Assembly (NCBI RefSeq): GCF_004353185.1
Contig: NZ_SMUS01000010.1
Coordinates: 54,724-118,723 of the forward strand
Source: Clostridium cuniculi
GTDB taxonomy: Bacteria; Bacillota; Clostridia; Clostridiales; Clostridiaceae
Length of the DNA stretch: 64,000 nt
Reading direction: 5' to 3'
In this document: positions 18,227 through 28,106 of the stretch, one piece after another
Layout: every line of letters begins with the position of its first letter
Numbering within the stretch: position 1 is the first letter of the stretch
The notes under the pieces: generated by a model
The model's database searches: none
Told to the model about the DNA's origin: nothing
The model's input: the letters and a program-made list of their open reading frames with translations, nothing else
Position numbers and translations under genes: made by a program

Positions 18227-19876
18227 TTAAAAATTAACATTCTTTGATTCATCTGCTTCATATTGAAAGAAATCAAAATCTGCATAGTGTTTATGTTTTA
18301 CACGATCTGCACAAGTAAGTCCTACAAATGTACCTGTAAATTCGCCATACTTACAATATTCATCTGAAAACTTAGTTGTATCAAATACTTTTCCTATTTT
18401 ATTGTAATTCTCTCCATCATAGCTCCATTCAAAATAAGACTGACGCCCTTCTATTTTTAAACGAAGATATATTGGAGAATCTTCTATAGGTATTCTGGTA
18501 TTTAAAAACTCAGTTTTTTCACCATTTTCAAGATGAATTACAGATAAAGCACTTTGACCTAGTGTTTCACTATAATACTTTCTTAAATAAATATAATTCA
18601 TATTATCATAATACATAATAAGTCCTGCACTATGTTGATGTACCTCTGGTTTAAATTCCATTTTTGTTGTAACTGTTGTATAAACTGATGTTAATTTCCT
18701 CGCTAAAATACTCACCTTATTTAAAGAACATCTAGATTCTTGCCCCCTAATTCTTACATATCCTGGTCTAGCTTTAATGTCTGCAAATGATGATGGCATA
18801 ATTCTTGGTGAGTAATATTGAATTCCTAATTCTTCTCCATCAAAATCATCAAAATTAGGTATTTGAGGTACTTTATATTCTGGTAGTTTACTTTCTTCTA
18901 TATATTCCTTAGCTAAATTTGAATCATCATACATTCTTAGCCATCCATCATCTGTCCATTTCATTTTTTGAATTGCAGTTTCACGTCCAAGTGTACATCT
19001 TAATTCTGGTACAAATGGTCTTGCCGTTAAATGTACCATATAAACTTCACCTAATTGTGTTTCCACATAACTTCCATGACCCGATTTCTGAAGTAATGAT
19101 TCTGGATTAAAATACTTAGTCTTTAGATGATCAGGATCATGTCTTTCATAAAAATCACCTGGTATAGATGTTAGTATTGGATTTGTAGGATCTCCTTTAT
19201 AAGGTCCCCAAACCTCTTTAGCTCTTCCCATAGTTACACTATGTCCATATCCAGTTCCACCTTCTGCACACATTATATAATAATAATCTCCACGTTTAGT
19301 TAAATGTGGTGCTTCTATGCATCCCCTATTTGTTCCCCCAGACCATATTCTCTTTGGATATCCTACTATTTCCTTCTTTTCTGGAGAATATTCAACCATA
19401 CATATAGCTCCTGGTTTTTCATATCCTTCTCTTGTTTCCCATTCTAATGAAACAATATATTTTTTTCCATCATCATCATGTAATATTGATGCATCAAATC
19501 CTGATGAATGAATATAAACTGGTTCACTCCAAGGTCCTTTAATATCTTTTGCTGTAATTAAGTAGTTGTCCACATCAAAATATCTGGCATTCATAGAATT
19601 CATTACACCATAAACTACATAAAATAAATCTTCTTCTTCACAATATGTTAAACAAGGAGCCCAAATCCCCTTGGCTGATGGTAACTTTTTTAGATCTACA
19701 ACTGTATCGTCAGTTAATACATGGGTATAAAGTTCCCAATTTTTCAAATCCTTTGAATGATAAATTGGAATTCCCGGAAACCATTCAAAAGATGATACCG
19801 CCATATAATAATCATTACCCCTTCTACAAATGCATGGGTCTGGATTAAAGCCTGGTAATATTGGATTTCTAATCAT
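18227..19876 (-). CDS. xynB: GH43 beta-xylosidase / alpha-L-arabinofuranosidase
   Basis: 549 residues, the usual length of clostridial XynB. There is no signal peptide, so it acts in the cytoplasm on imported xylo-oligosaccharides. The N-terminal propeller carries D13 (FNPDPCI, base), D128 (GFDASI, pKa modulator) and E188 (GCIEAPHL, acid). The C-terminal beta-sandwich (~340-540) is the DUF1349-like domain that closes the active site in this family. It is the last gene of the operon from GH5, 66 bp after GH42. GGAGGAG precedes the ATG. Confidence 0.92.
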   Translation of the reverse strand: MIRNPILPGFNPDPCICRRGNDYYMAVSSFEWFPGIPIYHSKDLKNWELYTHVLTDDTVVDLKKLPSAKGIWAPCLTYCEEEDLFYVVYGVMNSMNARYFDVDNYLITAKDIKGPWSEPVYIHSSGFDASILHDDDGKKYIVSLEWETREGYEKPGAICMVEYSPEKKEIVGYPKRIWSGGTNRGCIEAPHLTKRGDYYYIMCAEGGTGYGHSVTMGRAKEVWGPYKGDPTNPILTSIPGDFYERHDPDHLKTKYFNPESLLQKSGHGSYVETQLGEVYMVHLTARPFVPELRCTLGRETAIQKMKWTDDGWLRMYDDSNLAKEYIEESKLPEYKVPQIPNFDDFDGEELGIQYYSPRIMPSSFADIKARPGYVRIRGQESRCSLNKVSILARKLTSVYTTVTTKMEFKPEVHQHSAGLIMYYDNMNYIYLRKYYSETLGQSALSVIHLENGEKTEFLNTRIPIEDSPIYLRLKIEGRQSYFEWSYDGENYNKIGKVFDTTKFSDEYCKYGEFTGTFVGLTCADRVKHKHYADFDFFQYEADESKNVNF

Positions 19877-19942
19877 AATAAATTCTCCTCCTCTTTATCC
19901 TATACTTTTATACTCTATATTAATCACCTGCTAATTTTCTTT

Positions 19943-21946
19943 TTATTGTTCTTCAAGTATTTTTACATCCCAATCATGTATTGATATAATATCTCCTTTT
20001 TTATAACTCTTACCTGTTAATATATCTTTTACATTATCATAAGGACATTTTAATATACTATTTTCTTCACTATAATGAAGCACATAATGTAACTTATTTC
20101 CCTTGGAATTTTCTCCACTTCTTATAATTACAGGCCATGAAGCTTCTGGTATCTCCTTTAATAAATCAGCAGCTTTAAATGCATTTATATATATTTCTTT
20201 AATAATTTCTTTATTGGTATAACATCCAATATAATATGCATATCCTTGTCCGTATTTATTTTTAGTTATAGCTGAATATTTACTCCAATACTTATGCTCA
20301 TAACTATATAGACTTTCTGCTCCTTCTAAGTTTATCAATTCAGCCCAGTACTCTACCTTATTTCCATCAATTGTTGCTTTTCCTGGTTCAGTAAACTGAT
20401 TATAAGTAATTCCAAAACATTCGTTTAATATGTGTGGCTGTTTATCATGGTAAACACTTAAATGTTCATCCGATACAAAAGATTTAAATGAACTTAATAG
20501 TACTCCTCCATTTTTTACAAATGATTTTAATTTATATATAAATTCTTCATCTATACTATAAAGTGCTGGAGTTATTATTACTTTATACTTTTCAATATCT
20601 AAATCTTTAGCAAATACGACATCACATTCTATATTAATTTCGTATAAAGAGTCATACATCCACCTAACTACATCGTTATAACTTAAATCCTTATCTATTG
20701 GAAACCACTTAAAAGCTGTTAATGATTCATTATCAACAATAAATGCTACTTTATTTTTCTTTTTTAAACTTATTAAATCTTTGCTAAGTTCTTTTAACTC
20801 TTTTCCTAATACACATGCTTCTTCATAAGTAGGATTGCTTTGTAAATCATGACTTAATAATCCCTTCCAATAAGTTTCATATCCATTATGAATTGAATGC
20901 CAATTCCAATATATTATTCCATTAGCCCCACTTGCTAAATGGCTATAAGCATGTAATCTAAGTTGTCCTGGATATGGAGTCCAATATTTAAATGCTTGTG
21001 CTTGGCATTCAAGTACAAAATAATTATCATTCTTTAAGGCTCTTATTTCATCTCCACAAAATGCTATTTCTGCACCTGTTAAATTATCCTGTGTTGGATG
21101 GTATATATCTGTTCCTGCAATAGTAACTGCCTTCGCTGCTTCATTATGACTTATATCTGGCTGTACACCATAAGAATATCCATCTTGTGCAATATCAGCT
21201 CCAAACTTCTTCCATTGAAAATCAAAATTATGTGTTATAAATTGATCTTCTCTTTTATACTCTTTTATAATTTCTGCTTGCCAAATTAAATATTTAGCTG
21301 CTAACCTTCTTTGGAATTTTTCAAATTCACTAGCAAGCCCTCCATTTATACATCCTCTCATATCAGGTAAGTCATCCCATCTTTCAATAGAATTACTCCA
21401 ATATGCTAACCCAAATACTTTATTGAGTTTTTCTGTTGTTTCAAATTTTTCTATTAAATAATCTTTAAATAACTTTTGGACATATTCATTTGCTATACCA
21501 TAATGCTTAGTTTCATTATCTATTTGAAATCCTATAACACAGCTTCTATGCGCAATATGCTGTATTAACTTTCTAATTATACGTTCTGAATAAAATCTAA
21601 AGGTCTTGTTTACAATATTCATTAACTGTCTATGACCATATTTAGCTTGTCCATCTTTAGTTGTAACCATAATATCATTATCTTCATTAACAAGCCATGA
21701 AGGGATTGCATAAGTGGGTGTACCTATAATTGCTTTCATTCCCTCTTTTTCTAACATATCTAAAACTCTATCTATATATGTAAAATTATATTTTCCATTA
21801 CTAGGTTCTAAAGTACTCCATGTAGATTCTGCAATTCTTACTATATTCATTCCCGCATCCTTCATCATTTTTATATCTTCTTTTAATCTATCATAAGGCA
21901 TATATTCCAAATAATATGCACTTCCGAATAAAATATCTGAACCCAT
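19943..21946 (-). CDS. GH42 beta-galactosidase
   Basis: 667 residues, cytoplasmic. TIM-barrel motifs: FQIDNET with acid/base E145 and YFVLECQAQ with nucleophile E313, followed by the trimerisation domain (~390-600) and a small C-terminal beta domain. GH42 enzymes remove beta-galactosyl (some beta-arabinosyl) residues from the ends of plant oligosaccharides. Lying between a symporter and a beta-xylosidase gene, its likely substrate is a side-chain galactose or arabinopyranose of hemicellulose or pectin. The four Cys that bind zinc in some GH42 enzymes are not evident. Confidence 0.92.
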   Translation of the reverse strand: MGSDILFGSAYYLEYMPYDRLKEDIKMMKDAGMNIVRIAESTWSTLEPSNGKYNFTYIDRVLDMLEKEGMKAIIGTPTYAIPSWLVNEDNDIMVTTKDGQAKYGHRQLMNIVNKTFRFYSERIIRKLIQHIAHRSCVIGFQIDNETKHYGIANEYVQKLFKDYLIEKFETTEKLNKVFGLAYWSNSIERWDDLPDMRGCINGGLASEFEKFQRRLAAKYLIWQAEIIKEYKREDQFITHNFDFQWKKFGADIAQDGYSYGVQPDISHNEAAKAVTIAGTDIYHPTQDNLTGAEIAFCGDEIRALKNDNYFVLECQAQAFKYWTPYPGQLRLHAYSHLASGANGIIYWNWHSIHNGYETYWKGLLSHDLQSNPTYEEACVLGKELKELSKDLISLKKKNKVAFIVDNESLTAFKWFPIDKDLSYNDVVRWMYDSLYEINIECDVVFAKDLDIEKYKVIITPALYSIDEEFIYKLKSFVKNGGVLLSSFKSFVSDEHLSVYHDKQPHILNECFGITYNQFTEPGKATIDGNKVEYWAELINLEGAESLYSYEHKYWSKYSAITKNKYGQGYAYYIGCYTNKEIIKEIYINAFKAADLLKEIPEASWPVIIRSGENSKGNKLHYVLHYSEENSILKCPYDNVKDILTGKSYKKGDIISIHDWDVKILEEQ

Positions 21947-21975
21947 AATCCTTACCTCGTTCTTTTATTTTTTAT

Positions 21976-22008
21976 AAAAGATGCCAGAAAATTTATCTGA
22001 CACCTTTT
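21976..22008 (-). terminator. Hairpin inside the operon between symporter and GH42 genes
   Basis: AAAAGATGCCAG (21976-21987) pairs with CTGACACCTTTT (21997-22008), including two wobble pairs on the minus-strand RNA, and is followed by TATAAAAAA rather than a clean T-run. It probably acts as a partial terminator or a 3'-end stabiliser. Confidence 0.5.
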
Positions 22009-22023
22009 TAATAATTTTATTTA

Positions 22024-23442
22024 TTAAATAGTATCTTTATACTTACCAGCATCTAAATCAGCTACCACTTTGTCATACTTTTTATCTAAGTCATAGAAGA
22101 AAATACATACTACTCCAATGAACATTGTTATTGCAGGTATCCATGCAAATGATACCCCTATTGCAGTTATTGCAGCTGATGATTGTTCTGCTAATGTTGC
22201 ATTAAATTTACCAACTGAAAGAATCCATCCTAATGCTGCCGTACCAATACCAGATCCAACTTTCATACAAAAAGAAGAGGCTGCATTACCCATTCCTGAA
22301 CTACCATATCCATTTTGCCATTGTCCATAAGTAATGCTATCTTGTAACATTCCAAACATTACAGCTGCTGAGCATCCAAATCCAACACCTTTTATAATAG
22401 AAGCAGTAATTTGAACCGGTAAGCCAATACCTGCAACTCCTGTTAAAAAGAAACCAACTGTTGCAACTATTGTCCCAATTAACATTGTATTTCTTTTTCC
22501 CAATTTTTTCATAACGAATGGTGTAATAAACATAGTAACAATCTGTGAAACAGATAAAGCATTAGATAATGGTGCATAATAACTAATATCACCCATTACG
22601 TATTGTGCATAATATGCAGCAGAACCAAAGAAGCAAGACATCATAAAATACATAACAAACATTACTATAACTATTAATACCCAATATTTATTTGTTATAA
22701 GTCCTTTTATTGATTTTATAAAAGAAACTTTTTCTTTTTTCTTTTCATCTTCTGTATGACTTTCAACAACACGCTCCTTACAAGTGGCAAACATAAATAA
22801 GTTTAATATAACAGTTGCAATTCCTATTATTATAAAAGCTTTAGTCCAACCAGCACGATTATATTGACTTCCATCACCTAAAGCAACAACCATTTTTAAT
22901 ACAAATGTATTTACTGTCATTGTTCCTGCAGTTGCTAATAACATACGAAAATTTCCTAATAACCCACGTTCATATTGATTAGTTGTCATAAGACCATTCA
23001 TAGCAGCATATGGTACATTAATACCAGTAAAAAATACCGTTGATACTAAGTTATAAGTTAGAAACATGTAGATAAACATATACTTTCCACTTAAACTTTC
23101 TGGTACTGAAAACATAAGCACTGATGATATTGCAAAAGGAACACATAATCGTAATATCCATGGTCTTGCTTTACCATATTTAGATTTAGTATTATCAACA
23201 ATTCTCCCCATTATAAGATCTGAAATACCATCAAATACTTTTGATATAGCAATTATTGCTGCTGCCATTGCTGCATCTGCATTAATAACGTTTGTGTAAT
23301 AAAGTAATAAAAATGCACTAATTGAAGAATATATTAAATTTCCTGAATAATCTCCTATCCCATATCCCAGACGTTCTTTAAAAGAAAGCTTTGCATTTGG
23401 ATTCATTTTCCCATCTACGCTACTATTTAATTTTACTTCCAT
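22024..23442 (-). CDS. GPH-family (MelB/XylP-type) sugar:cation symporter
   Basis: 472 residues, twelve predicted membrane helices. The start region KLSFKERLGYGIGDYSGNLI and the loop DNTKSKYGKARPWIL (~80-95) are signatures of the glycoside-pentoside-hexuronide family, which imports oligosaccharides with H+ or Na+. The position between GH5 and GH42 genes suggests uptake of the oligosaccharide these enzymes split. The ligand is not readable from sequence. AGAGG precedes the ATG, 48 bp after GH5. Confidence 0.9.
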   Translation of the reverse strand: MEVKLNSSVDGKMNPNAKLSFKERLGYGIGDYSGNLIYSSISAFLLLYYTNVINADAAMAAAIIAISKVFDGISDLIMGRIVDNTKSKYGKARPWILRLCVPFAISSVLMFSVPESLSGKYMFIYMFLTYNLVSTVFFTGINVPYAAMNGLMTTNQYERGLLGNFRMLLATAGTMTVNTFVLKMVVALGDGSQYNRAGWTKAFIIIGIATVILNLFMFATCKERVVESHTEDEKKKEKVSFIKSIKGLITNKYWVLIVIVMFVMYFMMSCFFGSAAYYAQYVMGDISYYAPLSNALSVSQIVTMFITPFVMKKLGKRNTMLIGTIVATVGFFLTGVAGIGLPVQITASIIKGVGFGCSAAVMFGMLQDSITYGQWQNGYGSSGMGNAASSFCMKVGSGIGTAALGWILSVGKFNATLAEQSSAAITAIGVSFAWIPAITMFIGVVCIFFYDLDKKYDKVVADLDAGKYKDTI

Positions 23443-23490
23443 AATTATAACCTCTCACTTTCATCTCTTAATTGTTCTTAGAATAACTAA

Positions 23491-24657
23491 TTATCTTTCA
23501 ACCGGAAACCATCCTTGTGCTACACATTTTCCTAAATCCCAGCTATCCCAACCACTCCATCCTGGTTCATTAACTGTATCTAATAATAATTTGTAATTCC
23601 AATAAAAATATCCACTACCTTTTTTCCATGCATTAAGCTGTGCTTCTGCTATTGAAGAATATAATTTCTTTTTTTCCTCTGCTGATAATACTTCTTCCAT
23701 TGCCTCTACTCCATTTAAAGGAGATTGTCCACCTTGCGTATCTATTCCAGTTCCATAAGAATTAAATAAGCTCCATTCTCCACAAATAACTGGGAAATAC
23801 TCTTGCATTTCTGCAATATCCCTTTCATAATTTTCTTTGATATATTTTAAATATCCTTCAATACTTTTTTCACATCCAAAAGCTTCTGCTACCATTAAAT
23901 ATTGATGAGTATCTAAAACTACATTTTTAAACTCCTCTTCTCTCATAAAATCTTTCCACGCTTTTAATTCAAATGCATCATGAAAAACAATAGCTTTATC
24001 TTCTGGCATATGTTTACGCATTATTCTATATGCATCAATATAGAATTCACGTAAAAATTCTAAAGAAATAGGTTTACTTCCTTCTGCTAATTCTGGCTCT
24101 ACAGGCTTGTATCTATTTTGTACATTAAATGTATCCCACATTTTTTCTGTAACAGGTTCATTTAGTATTTGAATTCCCCAAAGTCCCTTTCTTTTACCAT
24201 ATCTTTGCGCTAATCTTTCTAATACACTTAAAGCAAATTTAATACTTTCTGGCTGTTGTGCCCATTTACAAACTCCTGAAATTCCACCATTATCAAATCC
24301 ATTTTGACTTCCTGGCACAGTATGAAGATCAATTAAAATACTTAAATCATACTTTTCTGCCCAACTAAATGCCTTATCTAACTCTTCTACACATCCTATA
24401 AAAGGTTCGCAATCACCAAAAATGAAATATGGTACAGGTATACGTACTGAATTTAATCCCATAGACTTTATTGTTGCAAAATCTCTTTCCGTTATATATT
24501 CACTACGATGAATTTTAATACGAGATTCATAAACATCTCTTGGCAATCTTCTTGGAAGATAGTATTCATCTTCTGCATCTGTTCCAAAGAATAATGTGGG
24601 ACTCATCCATTTTTCTAGTACTAACCAATTCCCTAAATTTACACCTTTTAAATACAT
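23491..24657 (-). CDS. GH5 family glycoside hydrolase
   Basis: 388 residues with the start at 24657, where GTGAGGTAATAATT fits; the ATG 21 bases upstream overlaps that site. No signal peptide, so intracellular. The opening MYLKGVNLGNWLVLEKWMSP is typical of the exo-beta-glucanase-like branch of GH5. Catalytic acid E167 (QILNEP) and nucleophile E294 (VICGEWS) are present, as are R72 (VRIP) and H112 (LHTVPGSQNG). The substrate may be a beta-glucoside or a hemicellulose fragment. It is the first gene of a four-gene operon divergent from an AraC regulator. Confidence 0.88.
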   Translation of the reverse strand: MYLKGVNLGNWLVLEKWMSPTLFFGTDAEDEYYLPRRLPRDVYESRIKIHRSEYITERDFATIKSMGLNSVRIPVPYFIFGDCEPFIGCVEELDKAFSWAEKYDLSILIDLHTVPGSQNGFDNGGISGVCKWAQQPESIKFALSVLERLAQRYGKRKGLWGIQILNEPVTEKMWDTFNVQNRYKPVEPELAEGSKPISLEFLREFYIDAYRIMRKHMPEDKAIVFHDAFELKAWKDFMREEEFKNVVLDTHQYLMVAEAFGCEKSIEGYLKYIKENYERDIAEMQEYFPVICGEWSLFNSYGTGIDTQGGQSPLNGVEAMEEVLSAEEKKKLYSSIAEAQLNAWKKGSGYFYWNYKLLLDTVNEPGWSGWDSWDLGKCVAQGWFPVER

Positions 24658-24746
24658 AATTATTACCTCACCTTTCATTACTTAAAATATGACTATTTTA
24701 TATTTTCAGGAATCTACAAATATATATTCTTTTGCTTAATATTTCT

Positions 24747-24760
24747 TGTAACCGTTGTAA
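24747..24760. promoter_or_regulatory. Candidate CcpA cre site between GH5 operon and araC-type gene
   Basis: TGTAACCGTTGTAA matches the cre consensus TGWNANCGNTNWCA with one mismatch on either strand. It lies 90 bp upstream of the GH5 start. Confidence 0.4.
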
Positions 24761-24852
24761 ATTCTTTATCTACACTCATTGTATACAATTACATCGATTT
24801 AATTAAGTATCTTTATTATCTAATTTATATGTCAATATTATCTTTTTTTAAA

Positions 24853-24881
24853 TTGATTTATAAATAAATGTATTTTATAAT
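24853..24881 (+). promoter_or_regulatory. Sigma-A promoter of the araC-type regulator gene
   Basis: TTGATT (24853-24858), a 17-base spacer and TATAAT (24876-24881). The message would start near 24888, at the ribosome site, giving a very short leader. Confidence 0.6.
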
Positions 24882-24902
24882 TCTGTAAAAGGAGTGAGAA
24901 TT

Positions 24903-25754
24903 TTGAATAAAGAGAATTTTATGCATGAGATAATACAACCAACTGAAAATTTAGATGCAGTTTTAAAACTGTTCAATGATCCTGGAAGTTATACAGCTAG
25001 TCATTGGCATAATTCAATAGAAATTTTATATATAACATCTGGTAGTTTGCAGGTTGATATTGGAAAATACTCTTATAGTTTAGAAGAAGATGATTGTATA
25101 TTAATTAATTCAGGAAGAGTTCATTCAACTCATTGTATTAATGGAAATACATCTATTTTGCTACAAATACCACCTGAATTATTAAAACGTTATATACCAA
25201 ATTATAAAAACTATTATTTTGATTTAAATATTAATTCAAGTGATAATGAATCAAAAAAGAATTTAAATATAATAAAAAATATTTTAAAAAGTATGAGAGA
25301 TTTAGAAAATAATCCTTGTGGTGTTTCTCATTTACGCTTTGCAAGTCTTTTATTTGAATTTCTTTATCAGTTATATACAAACTTCAGTATTTCAATAACT
25401 AATAATAAATTACAACACTCTCATTTATCTTTTTCTAATCTAGAACCTGTATTAGAGTTCACTAAAGAAAATTATTATAGACATATTTCTATTAAGGAAA
25501 TTTCAGAAATAGCTCACCTGCAACCAGAATATTTTTGTAGAAAATTTAAACAATATATGGGACAAACCTATTTAGATTATTTAAATGAACTAAGACTTTC
25601 TCATATCTATATGGATTTGCTTAATAGTAATGAATTAATATCTAATATTATGGAAAGACATGGCTTTAGCAACTATAAGTTGTTTTATAAAACCTTTAAG
25701 AAAAAATTTAACTGTACTCCTAAAGAAGTACGTAAAATTAATAAATCTATTTAA
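24903..25754 (+). CDS. AraC-family transcriptional regulator with cupin sensor domain
   Basis: 283 residues from TTG at 24903. AGGAG (24890-24894) is 8 bases upstream of this TTG, while the in-frame GTG at 24894 overlaps the ribosome site itself. N-terminal cupin (~20-110, SHWHNSIEILYITSG with metal- or ligand-binding His residues), then two helix-turn-helix units (~185-280; IKEISEIAHLQPEYFCRKFK and MERHGFSNYKLFYKTFKKKF). It should sense a sugar and control the divergent GH5-symporter-GH42-GH43 operon. Confidence 0.85.
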   Translation: MNKENFMHEIIQPTENLDAVLKLFNDPGSYTASHWHNSIEILYITSGSLQVDIGKYSYSLEEDDCILINSGRVHSTHCINGNTSILLQIPPELLKRYIPNYKNYYFDLNINSSDNESKKNLNIIKNILKSMRDLENNPCGVSHLRFASLLFEFLYQLYTNFSISITNNKLQHSHLSFSNLEPVLEFTKENYYRHISIKEISEIAHLQPEYFCRKFKQYMGQTYLDYLNELRLSHIYMDLLNSNELISNIMERHGFSNYKLFYKTFKKKFNCTPKEVRKINKSI

Positions 25755-25800
25755 TTTAAGTATTAATTTTTTATTTATATATAATCTTCGAAATTGAACA

Positions 25801-25838
25801 AAAATACCGCATATTTCCAAACTGAAATGCGGTATTTT
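25801..25838. terminator. Bidirectional terminator between araC-type gene and GH3 gene
   Basis: A 12-bp perfect stem, AAAATACCGCAT (25801-25812) with ATGCGGTATTTT (25827-25838). T-runs follow on both strands. Confidence 0.85.
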
Positions 25839-25877
25839 AAAAAAATCTTAATTTACTATTCTATAAATCATCTGTTT

Positions 25878-27992
25878 TTAATCAAATGTAATTTCATATT
25901 CTATAGGCTTAATTCCCAATAATTCAATACTTCTATTATCTGGCTGTGATATACCTACATATAACTTGTACCTTTTACTATCAATTAATCTATTACCTTT
26001 GTTATCAACAACTTCAAAAGATTTTTTATCAATTTTTAATGTAACTTTCTTAGTTTCACCAACTTTTAAAGAAACTCGTTTAAAAGCAACTAAACTATGA
26101 TTCTTAACAGCATATTTTGATTCCAAATTCTTGATGTAACATTGTATAACCTCTTCAATATCATATCTCCCTATATTTTTAATATCTACTGTTACAAAAA
26201 TTTCATCAAAATAATTTGTATCTTTTTTCACAGTTAAGTTAGTTAATTCAACATTAGAATAAGTTAATCCATATCCAAATGAATATAAGCTTTCATCATT
26301 CATATATCTATAAGTTCTATTTATCATTGAATAATCTTCAAAATCCGGTAAATTTTCTATTCCTTTATAAAAAGTAATTGGTAATTTTCCGCTTGGTGAA
26401 TATTTACCAAATATTATATCTGATACAGCTCTTCCGCCATGACTCCCTGGATACCATACATTTAAAATGGCATCACATTTTTCTTCAAGTCCATTAAATG
26501 TTAAAGCACTTCCAGTCCCTAGTACCACTATAACTGGAGTTCCAGTTTTAATTACAGCTTCTAATAACTCTTGTTGTTTTCCTGGTAAACTTAAATCATT
26601 CTTATCTCCCGCTGCTTGACTATTTCCTGTATCACCTTGTTCTCCTTCAATAGTAGAATCTAATCCTAAGCATAAAATAGCAACATCTGATCTCTTTGCC
26701 ACTGAAACTGCCTCAGATATTCTATCTCCTGGCAATGCTAAATCTTCTACTTTATCTTTATATAAATGACATCCTTCTGAATAATATACTCTGATTTCTT
26801 CGCCTACTTCATCATGTATGCCTTCTAATATAGTAGTATATTTAGATGCTGTTCCATGATAATTACCTGAAAGCATTATTTTACTATCTGCATTTGGTCC
26901 TATTACTGCTATTGATTTAATCTTGGATTTATTTAAAGGTAATACTCCATTATTCTTTAATAAAACCATAGATTTTCTTGCTGCTTCTAATGATAATTTA
27001 TTATGTTCCATACAATCATTTTTTTCATATGGTATTTTATCATATATACAATCATCATCAAACATTCCTAATCTTATTCTTGTAGCCATTAGCCTTTCTG
27101 TAGCACATGTTATATCATCTTCACTCACTAAACCTTCTTTATATGCCAACATCATTTGTAAATATACATTTCCACAATTTAAATCACATCCATTCTTTAT
27201 TGCAAGAGCTGCTGATTGCGTTGCAGTACTTGTCACTCTATGATTATTATGAAAGTCTGCTATTGCCCAACAGTCTGAAACAACATGCCCCTTAAATCCC
27301 CATTTTCCTCTTAATATATCTACTAATAATGACTTACTTCCACAACAAGGTTCTCCATTTGTTCTATTATATGCTCCCATAACAGACTCAACATCAGCTT
27401 CTTTTACACATGCTTCAAATGCAGGTAAGTAAGTTTCATATAGATCCTTATCATTAACAATTGCATTAAACTCATGCCTTAATCCTTCTGGTCCACTATG
27501 AACTGCAAAATGCTTAGCACATGCTGCAAGCTTCAAATATTTCTCATTTCCCTGTAATCCCTTTATAAAGGATACACCTAATCTTGAAGTTAAATATGGA
27601 TCTTCTCCATAAGTTTCTTGCCCTCTTCCCCACCTAGGATCTCTGAATATGTTTACATTAGGTGACCAAAATGTTAGCCCCTTATATATATCCCTATCCT
27701 CATTTTTTGAGTATTCATTATACTTTGCACGCCCCTCTGTTGAAATTACTTCAGCAACTCTTTCTATAAAATCTTCATCAAATATGGCTGCTAGTCCTAT
27801 AGCTTGTGGAAAAACTGTTGCTGTTCCTGCTCTTGCTATCCCATGTAATCCTTCATTCCACCAATTATATCTTGGAATATTCAATCTTTCATTAGCTGCT
27901 GCATTATATGTTAATTGTTCTGCCTTTTCTTGAAGTGTCATCTTTGAAACTAATTTTTTAGCTCTTTCTAAAGCTTCTTCATGACTTATCAT
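25878..27992 (-). CDS. GH3 beta-glycosidase, probably beta-xylosidase/beta-glucosidase
   Basis: 704 residues, cytoplasmic. The N-terminal barrel has the KHFAVHSGPE motif (K160, H161) and nucleophile D240 (VVSDCWAI). A second alpha/beta domain and a C-terminal fibronectin-III-like domain (~590-695) follow. The stretch YNWWNEGLHG and FWSPNVNIFRDPRWGRGQET are strong in the xylosidase branch of GH3. It is the last gene of the unit that starts with the solute-binding protein at 34624, 114 bp after the response regulator. It would remove terminal xylose or glucose from imported oligosaccharides. Confidence 0.9.
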   Translation of the reverse strand: MISHEEALERAKKLVSKMTLQEKAEQLTYNAAANERLNIPRYNWWNEGLHGIARAGTATVFPQAIGLAAIFDEDFIERVAEVISTEGRAKYNEYSKNEDRDIYKGLTFWSPNVNIFRDPRWGRGQETYGEDPYLTSRLGVSFIKGLQGNEKYLKLAACAKHFAVHSGPEGLRHEFNAIVNDKDLYETYLPAFEACVKEADVESVMGAYNRTNGEPCCGSKSLLVDILRGKWGFKGHVVSDCWAIADFHNNHRVTSTATQSAALAIKNGCDLNCGNVYLQMMLAYKEGLVSEDDITCATERLMATRIRLGMFDDDCIYDKIPYEKNDCMEHNKLSLEAARKSMVLLKNNGVLPLNKSKIKSIAVIGPNADSKIMLSGNYHGTASKYTTILEGIHDEVGEEIRVYYSEGCHLYKDKVEDLALPGDRISEAVSVAKRSDVAILCLGLDSTIEGEQGDTGNSQAAGDKNDLSLPGKQQELLEAVIKTGTPVIVVLGTGSALTFNGLEEKCDAILNVWYPGSHGGRAVSDIIFGKYSPSGKLPITFYKGIENLPDFEDYSMINRTYRYMNDESLYSFGYGLTYSNVELTNLTVKKDTNYFDEIFVTVDIKNIGRYDIEEVIQCYIKNLESKYAVKNHSLVAFKRVSLKVGETKKVTLKIDKKSFEVVDNKGNRLIDSKRYKLYVGISQPDNRSIELLGIKPIEYEITFD

Positions 27993-28106
27993 TTTTCCTC
28001 TCCCCTTCTTTTACCTTTAACTCATTTTTATTTAATTAATAAAATATAATTCTTTATATTGATATTTAAATACTACCCACTACAAACCTTCTATTAGCCC
28101 TTTATT